Origin: Burkholderiales bacterium
GTDB lineage: Bacteria > Pseudomonadota > Gammaproteobacteria > Burkholderiales > Burkholderiaceae
Reading direction: 5' to 3'
NCBI GenBank assembly: GCA_026225235.1
Contig: JAMFSK010000136.1
Span: forward strand, 1-56,326
DNA: 56,326 bases
Of this stretch, positions 16,841 to 25,228 are shown one piece after another. The notes beneath the pieces are model-generated. The model saw nothing but the letters and a program-made list of their open reading frames with translations. It made no database searches and was not told the DNA's origin. The translations under genes and the position numbers were made by a program. Position 1 is the stretch's first letter, and each line of letters opens with the position of its first letter.

Positions 16841-19546
16841 TCATTTGAAGTGGTAGGTCGCGCCGATCTGAGCGAAACGGCCAACGTAGTTGTACAGCGA
16901 TTCGTCGTAGCCGTTGAAGCTCGGCGAGCCTTCGAAAGCCGGATCGAACGGCGGCGCACGGTTCGTCAGGTTGTCGATGCCGGCGTAGAGACTCCAGTTC
17001 TTGAACCCGTTATACGTCACGAACAAGTTGAAGGTGTTGTACGAACCGATACTGCCCGTGCCATTGACGACATCGGTGTACGGACCCGTGTACTGCCACG
17101 TCAACGACGTCGTGAACTTCGCATAGTCCCAGCTCAAGCTCGTGTTGCCCTTCCAGCGCGGGAACGCACCACCGAAGCTCAGGAACAACCCACCGTTGTT
17201 GCCGGCAATGTCGTTCGAAGCCGAACCGCTACCCGGCGTGCTGAAGTGCCACACATAAGCCCAGTCGGCACTGAAGTTGAACGTCCCGAACTTGGTCGGC
17301 AAGGCCTGATGGAAGGTCGTTTCGAAGCCATCGGTGTTCAGATAGGCGACGTTGCCATAGGTGAAGTTGACGTGATTGACCGAGCCGTCTGCATTGCGAA
17401 CGACGACGGTCGGGTCGTTGTTGTCGAGCAGGGTCTGCACGTCTGCACCGACTTCGGCCACCACGTTGGTGATGTCGATCCGATACCAGTCAAAACCAAT
17501 GTCGGTCGTCGGCGTCGGCGACAACTGGAAGCCCAGGTTGTAGTTGTGGGTTCGTTCCGGCTGCAGCGCCGGATTGCCGCGCGTGACTTCGGTAATGGCC
17601 TGCGGCACTGTCGAGTTTTGCGGATCGAACGGGTCGGTCGCCGACTGGGTTGAGACCGTCGATGATTGCGAGTTCTCGACCAGGGTCGGGGCGCGGAAAC
17701 CACGCGAGTACGACGCATACGCCGTGAACGCCTGGATCGGCTGATAACGCAACGCGAAGCGCGGCGAGAACGCACCACCGAAATCGCTATAGTGGTCGTA
17801 CCGGCCCGACTGGTTGAACGTCAGGTTCTTGATGATTGGAATGTCAAACTCGTAATACACCGCGTAGACATTGCGCTCACCGTTCACCGTCTGCGAATTG
17901 CCCGGCAGGACAAAGCCCGCGTTCGAGTCGATGTTCTCCGACTGGTGCGTGAACTCGGCACCGAGACCGAGACCAACATCGCCTGTGGGGAGCGTGAACA
18001 GGTCCGGCGTCGATGCAGTCAAGTCGACTGTCTCGAGCTTCGACATGGCGTCTGTGCCCGCCGTTCCGAACAGGCCCGCTGTGCCGTTGGGGGTTGCCGC
18101 CGGATTGGCGAAATTGAAGCCACCGTTCTGCAGCAAGTTGTTCAACGCACCCACGTTGATCACATTGCTTAAGGTGTTGTTGACTTCATCCTGTGAATGG
18201 CCAAGCGAAGCTGACCAGTCCCAGTCGCCCAGATGAGGCAAGGTGAAGCTGCCCTTCACGCCCGTCGACACGCGCAGGAAATTTTCCACTGTGTCGGTCG
18301 CGTAGGTCTCGTTCGGGAACACGTAGCGCAGGGTACCGGGCACGCCGAACGGATTGTTCGGATTCGAGACCGGCACGATGCCGCCGTTGGCGAGGTTGTT
18401 CAGCTCGCCCGTGCCCGGGTTGAAGAAGGTCGAGCTACCGGAATTGAATGTCGCAGCGCCCAGTTTGGTGGTCGAATCGTTGCGGGCGGCCCAGACGTCG
18501 ACAAAGGCCTGGGTGTTGTCGTCGATCTTGAACGTGCCGTGGACCTTGCCGCTCAGACGTTCCGTCTGCGGCTCGATCGAAGTGTTGGTGGCGGTGTTCG
18601 TCGAGCACACCGTGCCCGCCGTCCCCGGCGAGGGCAGCGAGGCGGGGTTGACGGTCTGACGCGCCGCGCCGCCGCACAGGGCCATCTCGTTGCCGCCAGT
18701 CGGCAAGAAGAACGAAGACGGCTGAACGAAGCTGCCGCCCGCGCTATTCGAGAAGTTCATGCCGCGCGTGGTGTCGCGCTGTGCGAGGTCGAAGCCGTTA
18801 TCGTTGTAGTAGCTCGCCGCCGCGGTGATGTTGTAGCGGTCACTGTTCAGGTTCCCAAAACCGCCGAGTGCGCTGAACTGCGTGGTGCCCGAACCGCCCT
18901 GCTGCGCGCCGCCAAGGCTCGCATCGAGGGTCAGGCCATGCACGTCTTTCTTGGTGATGATGTTGACCACGCCCGCGATCGCGTCCGAGCCGTACTGAGA
19001 CACCGCACCCGTCTTGACGATCTCAATCCGGTCCACGATGTTCAGTGGCAAGGTGTTCAGGTCGAAGAACTGATCGGTGATGTTGCTCGAGAACGCATAG
19101 CTCGCGACACGCTGGCCGTCGACCAGCACGAGGGTGTACTTCTCGCTGAGCCCGCGCAATGCGATACCCGCCGCACCCGCCGCAAAGCCGCCGACCTGCC
19201 CTTCGCTCCAGCTGCTTGCGGAGTTCGCGGTCAGGCTACGCAGATAGTCTGCCACGTTGGTTTCACCGCTCGACTCGATGTCTTTGGCGGTGATCGTCTG
19301 GACCTGGTTATAGCCGGTCTTGTCGGAGCTGCGAATCAGGGAGCCGGTGACCTCGACGCGCTGCAGCTTGGTTGTGCCCGCGTCACTCGCCGCGGCGGGA
19401 GCGGCGGCGCTCACGGCTGGCGTTGCGTCACTGGCCGGCGCTGCCGGGGCGCTCTGAGCAAATGCGGCTGGCGCAAACGCTGCGGATAGCAGCAGCTCGG
19501 CGCCCACGATCTTCTTGATGGCGGATACCAATACCTTCTGTTTCAC
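16841..19546 (-). CDS. TonB-dependent outer-membrane receptor
   Basis: A 901-residue receptor. The signal peptide covers about residues 1-30 (ending AFA-QSA), followed by an Ala/Pro/Ser-rich linker (31-57). The plug domain spans about 60-185, with VEVTGSLIRSS, IALRGLSEKYTLVLVDGQRV and IVKTGAVSQYGSDAIAGVVNI. The rest is a beta-barrel rich in aromatic residues, and ends in IGATYHFK, a usual barrel terminus. The start is GTG (19544-19546) behind AGGGGATAAT. This subtype lacks a siderophore hint and resembles receptors for plant- or peptide-derived compounds; the ligand is unknown. No exbB, exbD or tonB is adjacent. Confidence 0.92.
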   Translation of the reverse strand: MKQKVLVSAIKKIVGAELLLSAAFAPAAFAQSAPAAPASDATPAVSAAAPAAASDAGTTKLQRVEVTGSLIRSSDKTGYNQVQTITAKDIESSGETNVADYLRSLTANSASSWSEGQVGGFAAGAAGIALRGLSEKYTLVLVDGQRVASYAFSSNITDQFFDLNTLPLNIVDRIEIVKTGAVSQYGSDAIAGVVNIITKKDVHGLTLDASLGGAQQGGSGTTQFSALGGFGNLNSDRYNITAAASYYNDNGFDLAQRDTTRGMNFSNSAGGSFVQPSSFFLPTGGNEMALCGGAARQTVNPASLPSPGTAGTVCSTNTATNTSIEPQTERLSGKVHGTFKIDDNTQAFVDVWAARNDSTTKLGAATFNSGSSTFFNPGTGELNNLANGGIVPVSNPNNPFGVPGTLRYVFPNETYATDTVENFLRVSTGVKGSFTLPHLGDWDWSASLGHSQDEVNNTLSNVINVGALNNLLQNGGFNFANPAATPNGTAGLFGTAGTDAMSKLETVDLTASTPDLFTLPTGDVGLGLGAEFTHQSENIDSNAGFVLPGNSQTVNGERNVYAVYYEFDIPIIKNLTFNQSGRYDHYSDFGGAFSPRFALRYQPIQAFTAYASYSRGFRAPTLVENSQSSTVSTQSATDPFDPQNSTVPQAITEVTRGNPALQPERTHNYNLGFQLSPTPTTDIGFDWYRIDITNVVAEVGADVQTLLDNNDPTVVVRNADGSVNHVNFTYGNVAYLNTDGFETTFHQALPTKFGTFNFSADWAYVWHFSTPGSGSASNDIAGNNGGLFLSFGGAFPRWKGNTSLSWDYAKFTTSLTWQYTGPYTDVVNGTGSIGSYNTFNLFVTYNGFKNWSLYAGIDNLTNRAPPFDPAFEGSPSFNGYDESLYNYVGRFAQIGATYHFK

Positions 19547-19762
19547 ATTATCCCCTATTGCTTGTGGGCCAAACCCTTTGACGTTCGCGAGTAGGCCGGA
19601 TGAGCGAACTCGCGTATGCGATCAATCGACCGTGCGTAAAGCCGGCGAAATGTCGCATTTCAGTTACCTCTATTTTCCGATTGTGTCGGAGTATTAATTC
19701 ATTAGAAGCGGCAGCACCAATGCAAGCGATATGCCAATCACTTCGAAAATAAATTTTATTTT

Positions 19763-19795
19763 GATGGAATAATTAAGAACATTTAATATTCCATC
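19763..19795. repeat. AT-rich inverted repeat
   Basis: GATGGAATAATTAA (19763-19776) pairs with TTAATATTCCATC (19783-19795) through 13 base pairs with one bulged A. It lies about 220 bp upstream of the TonB receptor start codon. No U-run follows, so an operator or a structured leader is more likely than a terminator. Confidence 0.5.
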
Positions 19796-20258
19796 GTGAT
19801 ACCGAGATAATCGTGAATATTTGACGCAAGACTGCGAGAAAGATGTCTTCCACGAAGTCGTGACTTATTTTTTAACTACAATTCTTTCGGGAAGTTTTCA
19901 GAAAAAAGACACAGGCCCGCCGCGATCACTCAAGGACACAGGCTCTACCAGCGTTTAAAGGCAGGTGCACGGCGCCTTTGCACTAATAACGAACGTGAAA
20001 GCCCAACGCTGGGTCATCGAGGTTCGTGGCACGCCCTTCCAAGCGGCATCGCTCGCCCGCGCAATCGTCAAAATAATTTAATCTGAAGCGAGGGAATAAA
20101 ATCCAAACTCAGCTTATTCCACTTCATTTATTAAATCGAGGCGATTTTTAGCACCCAAGACTTAGAGAAATCCGTCAATGAGACATGTCAAACACTCGCT
20201 TCACTTAATTAATGGAGATGCGGTGACACGCTTCGATAAAATGCGCTATTCTTCCATT

Positions 20259-20330
20259 CACGCGTACCCCCGCGTGCAATGTGTGTGCTGTATTTCACCC
20301 CCGCCGTCTCACTGACGACGGGGGTTTTTT
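20259..20330 (+). ncRNA. Candidate small regulatory RNA with intrinsic terminator
   Basis: A sigma70-like promoter, GTGACA (20223-20228) and TATTCT (20247-20252) with 18 bp spacing, precedes a region with no reading frame. The presumed transcript starts with a perfect hairpin, CACGCG (20259-20264) and CGCGTG (20271-20276), whose loop is UACCCC; an unpaired UG-rich linker follows, then a terminator, 20298-20308 with 20314-20324 (ten pairs, one mismatch) and six T. The compact two-hairpin layout with a C-rich loop facing outward resembles trans-acting sRNAs that pair with Shine-Dalgarno sequences. No gene upstream on this strand needs this terminator, since the TonB receptor reads the other way. 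Confidence 0.55.
20298..20330 (+). terminator. Rho-independent terminator of the candidate sRNA
   Basis: CCCCCGCCGTC (20298-20308) and GACGACGGGGG (20314-20324) form an eleven-position stem with one C-A mismatch and the loop TCACT, followed by T6 (20325-20330). Confidence 0.85.
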
Positions 20331-20611
20331 ATTAAGACAATTCACTAAGCAGCAGATTGCATCTGAGTAAAACCCTCAGAACAGTCGCCTCCCTTCCTTC
20401 CATTTGCCCTTCGATTCAAGTCGCCCTTCACCCGTCGACCCATGGGATGCCTAAGTCCGGGCTCGGTCGCGTCGACCGATAGCCAATACGAATCGGCTGA
20501 TTCCATATCTTCAGTGGTCATTTACCACGCAATTTTGCACACTAGCGAAGTGATAAGAGGCGTCGCACGGCACCTGCCGTCGCGAGCCCATAAAAATTCG
20601 GAGACATCGTC

Positions 20612-21952
20612 ATGAGCAGCGCCTTTCCACCGTCGAGCCCGGTGCTCGAACAGGCCGTCCGCCACGCACGCTGGAGGCTGTTGCCCTTCCTGCTGCTGAT
20701 GTATCTGATGGCGTTTCTCGATCGCGCAAACGTCGGCTTCGCGAAGAACGTGCTGCAAGCCGATGCCGGTATCGGCGACGTTGCCTTTGCGTTCGGTGCG
20801 GGCGTGTTTTTTGTTGGCTACGCGATCTTCGAGATTCCCAGCAACCTGGTCATGTATCGCGTTGGCGCCCGCATCTGGATGAGCCGCATCATGATCAGTT
20901 GGGGCATCGTGGCCGCCTGTACGGCCCTGGTTCACAACGCGACGAGCTTCTATGCGTTGCGCTTCATCCTGGGGCTCGCGGAGGCCGGCTTTTTCCCCGG
21001 CATTATCTTGTTTCTCTCGACGTGGTTCCCCTCCAATGCGCGCGCGCAGGCCATCGGCGTGTTCTATGTCGGGTTGCCGCTCGCCTTTCTGGTCGGCAGT
21101 CCCGTCTCGGGCATGTTGCTCGATGCAACGGCGCCATTTGGCCTGCATCCGTGGCAGTGGCTGTTCATCGTCGAGGGGCTGGCTGCTTCGGTGGTGGGCG
21201 TGGCGGCCTACTTCTACCTGACCGACCGCCCCGCACAGGCACACTGGCTCGAACCTGCGCAGCGCGATGCGCTGGTTGAGGCGCTGCGGGTCGAAGACGA
21301 TCTCAAACGCACGCATGGCCCCGAAAGCGTGCTCGCCGCCCTTCGCGATTCGCGCGTTATGTATCTGACGCTGATCTACTTCGTGGTTCAGATTGCAGTC
21401 TATGGGGTCGTCTTCTATCTGCCCACGCGTATCGCAACACTGATGGGCGGCCACGTCGGCACACAAGTCGGCTTCGTCACGGCGATCCCCTGGCTTGCGG
21501 CGATCATCGGCACCCTGATCGTCACGCGCCTCGCGGACCGCCTCGGCAACCACCGTCTTTGGGCCGCCGTCATGTTGTTGGTGGCTGCATTGGGTATTGC
21601 GGCCTCGGCCTTGTGCACGTCACCGGTCCCCGGCGTAATCGCGTTCTGTTTTGCGGCGGTCGGTTTTGTGAGTGTGCAGCCGCTGTTCTGGACCTTGCCG
21701 ACGGCGTATCTCGGCGGTGCGGCCGCGGCGGGTGGCATTGCGTTGATCAATTCGATCGGCAATCTCGGCGGGTTCTTCGCGCCGAGCGTCAAGACCTTCG
21801 CCGAACGCTCCGCCGGCAGCACCAGCGCAGGCATGTTTGCACTTGCGGTGTCCGGGCTGATCGGTGTTGTCCTGCTACTGGCGCTTGGCAGCTCGAAGAG
21901 CCGCGTGCAACGCGCTGCCGCTCCCGTGCCACCTGCACCTCACGCGCCTTAG
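20612..21952 (+). CDS. MFS transporter, ACS (anion:cation symporter) type
   Basis: A 446-residue 12-TM transporter. ACS hallmarks are FLLLMYLMAFLDRANVGFA in TM1, GYAIFEIPSNLVMYRVGARIWM in TM2-3 and RFILGLAEAGFFPGIILFLSTWFP in TM4. Such proteins import organic anions such as tartrate, phthalate, glucarate or hexuronates with protons. GGAGA precedes the ATG by eight bases. No catabolic genes lie next to it, so the substrate cannot be guessed. It is convergent with the small paralog pair. Confidence 0.9.
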   Translation: MSSAFPPSSPVLEQAVRHARWRLLPFLLLMYLMAFLDRANVGFAKNVLQADAGIGDVAFAFGAGVFFVGYAIFEIPSNLVMYRVGARIWMSRIMISWGIVAACTALVHNATSFYALRFILGLAEAGFFPGIILFLSTWFPSNARAQAIGVFYVGLPLAFLVGSPVSGMLLDATAPFGLHPWQWLFIVEGLAASVVGVAAYFYLTDRPAQAHWLEPAQRDALVEALRVEDDLKRTHGPESVLAALRDSRVMYLTLIYFVVQIAVYGVVFYLPTRIATLMGGHVGTQVGFVTAIPWLAAIIGTLIVTRLADRLGNHRLWAAVMLLVAALGIAASALCTSPVPGVIAFCFAAVGFVSVQPLFWTLPTAYLGGAAAAGGIALINSIGNLGGFFAPSVKTFAERSAGSTSAGMFALAVSGLIGVVLLLALGSSKSRVQRAAAPVPPAPHAP

Positions 21953-22215
21953 GAATTGCCGCAGCGGCCGGAACCGCCGCTCGCGGGGTCGCCATACAAA
22001 TCGACAAACCGCGCGTGCATGCCCCGGAGCAAATCGAGGTAGTGCTCGCCATCGGCCGTCCCCAGTTGAGCAATCAACGCCGTATTGGATTCGTCCCACA
22101 GGATCTCGAACTCCCGCCGGGCCACCTCGGCGGGCAAGCGACTCGTCAACAAGGCGACAAAGTCGAATTCGATTTCTTCAGGCGTGCGCGCCTGATCTCG
22201 CAAGTTCTTGTCCAT
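21949..22215 (-). CDS. Small protein of unknown family, copy 2 of a tandem pair
   Basis: An 88-residue protein starting at the ATG at 22215. It shares a pattern with the protein encoded immediately upstream: EEIEFDFVALL, then FEILWDESN and YLDLLRGMHARF, matching EELSFAFSLLL, FEALWNETN and YIELLKDMDRRW. Both are acidic and helical with no membrane segment or Cys pair. The family is not one I recognise. The stop overlaps the last codons of the convergent MFS gene by four bases. The ribosome site is weak (GAGCGGAC), and a GTG two codons upstream is an alternative start. Confidence 0.65.
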   Translation of the reverse strand: MDKNLRDQARTPEEIEFDFVALLTSRLPAEVARREFEILWDESNTALIAQLGTADGEHYLDLLRGMHARFVDLYGDPASGGSGRCGNS

Positions 22216-22274
22216 CCACACGTCCGCTCGGTTAAAGGGGCAAGTGGGTCGCCGGCGTCGATCAAACTGCGCAC

Positions 22275-22505
22275 CTAGTGCAGGGTGCGCACGTGACGCC
22301 AGCGCCGGTCCATATCCTTCAGCAACTCGATATAGGAAAACGCGGCGGCGTCGGCCAGACAAGCCGTCGCCGCATCGTTCGTTTCATTCCAGAGCGCCTC
22401 GAACAGCACCGCGGCATCCACGCGCGCGAGCGGTTGAAACAGGAGCAGGGAAAAAGCGAACGACAGCTCTTCCGCGCTGCGATATCGATGGGCGTCTTTA
22501 TACAT
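22275..22505 (-). CDS. Small protein of unknown family, copy 1 of a tandem pair
   Basis: A 76-residue protein starting at the ATG at 22505; a longer frame upstream lacks support. Its core, EELSFAFSLLL to FEALWNETN to YIELLKDMDRRW, is paralogous to the next gene downstream, with the same order and spacing. A hairpin, TGCGCACC (22268-22275) with GGTGCGCA (22284-22291), covers its stop codon and may separate expression of the two genes. The gene is divergent from the diguanylate cyclase gene, but no functional link is shown. Unknown function. Confidence 0.65.
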   Translation of the reverse strand: MYKDAHRYRSAEELSFAFSLLLFQPLARVDAAVLFEALWNETNDAATACLADAAAFSYIELLKDMDRRWRHVRTLH

Positions 22506-22817
22506 CTTCGGTCGTGACGTGAAGCAGGTGGGTCTCCCAATGTTAGTGCCTTGCATCGCGCCCCGCGCTTCTTTCACGACGTCGAAAAAAGGTGCCCCTT
22601 CCCCGGGGACATGCGGCGCGATCGGCCAGCTTTCATTGGCTTTCAGGTTTCATTGCCTTGCAGTTTGCCGGGCAAATATGACCGAACTATCTCAGGCCAA
22701 ACCCCTCTTCAGAAACGCCCGCGTTCTGCCGTTAAGCCTGTTCAACTTCACGCGTTTGTCATATTGCGTGGAGGCCGGCCGTGATTCTAGCCGGAGGGTT
22801 CGAGGGGAGACGTGCTC
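22506..22817. other. 312-bp divergent intergenic region
   Basis: The region between the small paralog gene and the diguanylate cyclase gene holds no convincing gene. It probably contains both promoters. A short dyad, GCCGGC with GCCGG near 22777-22796, lies in the leader of the cyclase gene. Confidence 0.4.
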
Positions 22818-23930
22818 ATGCAAGCGCTAGTGGAAAGCAGCGAGACGCAGCGCAGCGCGCGGCTGCGGCGAAGCCTGCGCCGCACGAACGCGTGGATCGT
22901 GGGCGTGTATGCCTACGAGACGTTCCTGTTGATCGGTTTCTGGGCGATTGGTCTGATCAGTTCGCGCATCACATTGACGTTTGCGCTGGCCGCACTGGTC
23001 ATGCCGATCGTGATGACCTGGGCACACCTCACCGGGCGCAGTGCGCGATTCAAGGATCCGACACTTTTCGTGCCGCAGTACATGGTTGCGATCGTGATGG
23101 CTCTCTGCCTCGCATTCGTCGCACCGCAGATTGCATTTCAGCCGTTTGCCACCTTGTTCGGCGCGACCGCTTTCGCGTTCCTTGCCCCGGGCAAGCGCAG
23201 TTTCTACATATGCTGGGGCTTGCCCTTCTTCGGCGCAGCGCTGGTCATTTACCTCGTCGGGCCACGCCTGAGTATGCCGACCGCAACGCCGGAAGCGCGC
23301 ATGCTGACCTGGTTCGTGATTGTCGGTGTGCTCGCGCGCTGGATGGGCATTGCGAAGTTTGCGCGTGGCGCCAAGGCACGGATCAATCGCAAGAATCATG
23401 AGCTCAAGCAGGCACTCGAGCGCATCGAGTTTCTTGCGAATCGCGATGAACTCACGCGGCTCGCCAACCGACGCTCGGTCATGCGATGGCTCGAGGCACA
23501 GATGGAACTGTCGACGCGAACCGCGCAACCGCTGTGCGTCGCATTGATGGATATCGATTATTTCAAGCAGATCAATGACGACTTCGGTCACCTGACGGGG
23601 GACGAAGTACTCAGGGCGTTCGCCGACGTCGCCGCGTCGACCATGCGCGCAACCGATTGCCTCGGACGCTATGGCGGCGAGGAGTTTCTGATCGTGCTGC
23701 CGTCGACCACCGCGCAGGCTGCACGCGATCCGCTTGAACGCCTGCGCGAAAAAATCGCCTCGCGTGACTGGTCAAGCATCGAGCCGAAGCTGCGCGTGAC
23801 CGTCACGGTCGGCGCCACGACTTTCCGGCCAAGGGAATCGATGCAGGAGTTGCTCAAGCGCGCTGACACCGCACTCTATCTGGGCAAGAAGCTCGGACGT
23901 GACCGGGTGCTAGTCGACGAGACTGAGTAG
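22818..23930 (+). CDS. Membrane-anchored diguanylate cyclase (GGDEF)
   Basis: A 370-residue protein. The ATG at 22818 is chosen because GGGGAGA lies seven bases upstream, while the in-frame GTG at 22812 is too close to it. Residues 25-180 hold five to six membrane segments; residues 190-205 form a coiled linker. The GGDEF domain (about 205-365) has an intact active site GGEEF (286-290) and the RxxD inhibitory site RATD (277-280), so it should make cyclic di-GMP and be subject to product inhibition. No EAL domain is present. The signal sensed by the membrane part is unknown. Confidence 0.93.
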   Translation: MQALVESSETQRSARLRRSLRRTNAWIVGVYAYETFLLIGFWAIGLISSRITLTFALAALVMPIVMTWAHLTGRSARFKDPTLFVPQYMVAIVMALCLAFVAPQIAFQPFATLFGATAFAFLAPGKRSFYICWGLPFFGAALVIYLVGPRLSMPTATPEARMLTWFVIVGVLARWMGIAKFARGAKARINRKNHELKQALERIEFLANRDELTRLANRRSVMRWLEAQMELSTRTAQPLCVALMDIDYFKQINDDFGHLTGDEVLRAFADVAASTMRATDCLGRYGGEEFLIVLPSTTAQAARDPLERLREKIASRDWSSIEPKLRVTVTVGATTFRPRESMQELLKRADTALYLGKKLGRDRVLVDETE

Positions 23931-24061
23931 GTTAGTCGACCAGCACGGCGGCTCGGCTAGCAGCGCATGTAGCGATTCAGATGCGGCTCTGGAAAATGCG
24001 CTGTAGGTAGCCCGCCAAGTGTTTGGGCTGAGGAACAACTGGGCCGTCGCTCATGTAACCC

Positions 24062-24517
24062 TCAGTCCGCGGACTCGGCGCCGCGCTCGACGATATAGAT
24101 GTGCTCGCACACCATCACGGTTTCATCACGCTGATTGAACACCTCGATCTTTTCGAGCACCACCCCGTGCGTCGCGCGCTTCGGATGGTCGCGTTTCTCA
24201 GTGATGGTCGCCGCGACATGGATCGTGTCGCCGATAAAAACCGGCTTGATAAAGCGCAGCCGGTCATAGCCCGAGGACATCGCCCGCGGGTTGATAGATC
24301 CCGCCGTCATGCCAATGCCAATGCTGAAGATCAGGGTACCGTGAGCGATGCGCTGCTTGAAATCCTGTGTCGCGCACCACTCGGCGTCCATGTGATGCGG
24401 AAAGAAGTCGCCGGTCTGCCCGGCGTGAATCACGATATCGGTCTCGGTGATCGTGCGCCCGAGCGTCTTGCGCGCAAAGCCGACCGTATAGTCCTCGAAG
24501 AATTGCTCGACAATCAT
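24062..24517 (-). CDS. MaoC-like hot-dog dehydratase
   Basis: A 151-residue single hot-dog protein. The hydratase motif is partly seen in [20 protein letters not shown] and continues with [14 protein letters not shown]. Such proteins hydrate enoyl-CoA or related thioesters. It lies 97 bp downstream of the TetR gene on the same strand and may be the last gene of an MFS-tetR-maoC unit, in which the transporter could import an acid degraded via CoA esters (inference). Specificity is unknown. Confidence 0.88.
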   Translation of the reverse strand: MIVEQFFEDYTVGFARKTLGRTITETDIVIHAGQTGDFFPHHMDAEWCATQDFKQRIAHGTLIFSIGIGMTAGSINPRAMSSGYDRLRFIKPVFIGDTIHVAATITEKRDHPKRATHGVVLEKIEVFNQRDETVMVCEHIYIVERGAESAD

Positions 24518-24614
24518 TTGGCGGTGTCCCTTGGCAGCAGCCGATCGCCTCAGCGCTGCCTAGAGGGTCGGTTCGCATTATTCATTGGCGAAGTGTACCT
24601 TCACCTATGAATGC

Positions 24615-25214
24615 TCACAAGCCGAGCTGGGCGTCCGCGCGCAACTGCTCCCTGGCCGCCGTCAGAATCTCGTCGGACAAAGGATCGCCGCGGACCGCGC
24701 GCGCCAGCGTCAGTGCGCCGACGAGGGTTGCCATGCGAGTGAGCGTGCGCTGACGTGCCGCTTTGGTCTGCCGCGTTTTTGAGAACGACGCGATGACGCC
24801 GATCAAGGCCTTGACGCCATTTGTGTAGATTTTCCGCACAGGCTTGGTCTCGGACTCGCGGGCGACATCGGTCGCGAGTGCCGTCGCCGGGCACGAGAGC
24901 CCGGGCTCATCGCATTGTCTGGCGTTGAGATAGTGATCGGCCAGCGCACCAATCAGGGCGACCTCGTCGAGTTGCCCCGCGTTCAAGGCCTGCCAGCGCG
25001 CAACCGACTGCTCGAAGGCCTGGGTGCACGCGATGGCCGCCAGTTCATCCTTCGATTCGAAGTGGCCATAGAAGCCGCCGTGCGTGAGACCCGCTGAAGC
25101 CATGATATCGGACACAGACACACCATTGAAACCATGCTGCTTGAAGAGCTGCGCCGAAGCCGCTTCGATAGCGAGGCGATTGCGGTCGGTCTGTTCACGG
25201 GAAACGCGTGGCAT
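24615..25214 (-). CDS. TetR/AcrR-family transcriptional regulator
   Basis: A 199-residue regulator. The N-terminal HTH is clear: NRLAIEAASAQLFKQHGF, then VSVSDIMASAGLTHGGFYGHF (about 31-51). The C-terminal domain resembles the TetR_C group with LSCPATALATDVARE and a final LTLARAVRGDPLSDEIL. The ATG at 25214 follows CTGGAG by seven bases. The MFS gene ends 14 bp upstream, so the two are co-transcribed. A long inverted repeat ahead of the MFS gene (26579-26625) is the obvious candidate operator. Confidence 0.92.
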   Translation of the reverse strand: MPRVSREQTDRNRLAIEAASAQLFKQHGFNGVSVSDIMASAGLTHGGFYGHFESKDELAAIACTQAFEQSVARWQALNAGQLDEVALIGALADHYLNARQCDEPGLSCPATALATDVARESETKPVRKIYTNGVKALIGVIASFSKTRQTKAARQRTLTRMATLVGALTLARAVRGDPLSDEILTAAREQLRADAQLGL

Positions 25215-25228
25215 CGTCGTGCTCCAGT

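Larger units (their letters stand above)
19547..20611. other. 1.06-kb non-coding region with dyad and candidate sRNA
   Basis: No convincing protein gene is seen between the divergent TonB receptor and MFS transporter genes. The left half is AT-rich and contains a 33-bp dyad (19763-19795). The direct repeat GACACAGGC occurs twice near 19908-19945. At 20223-20330 a promoter-like pair and a strong terminator enclose about 72 bases, annotated separately as a candidate small RNA. Confidence 0.5.

Noticed and set aside
18233..19489. Rightward ORF of 418 codons antisense to the TonB receptor
   Set aside because: Shadow of the receptor frame, Arg/Val/Ala-rich and without a ribosome site.
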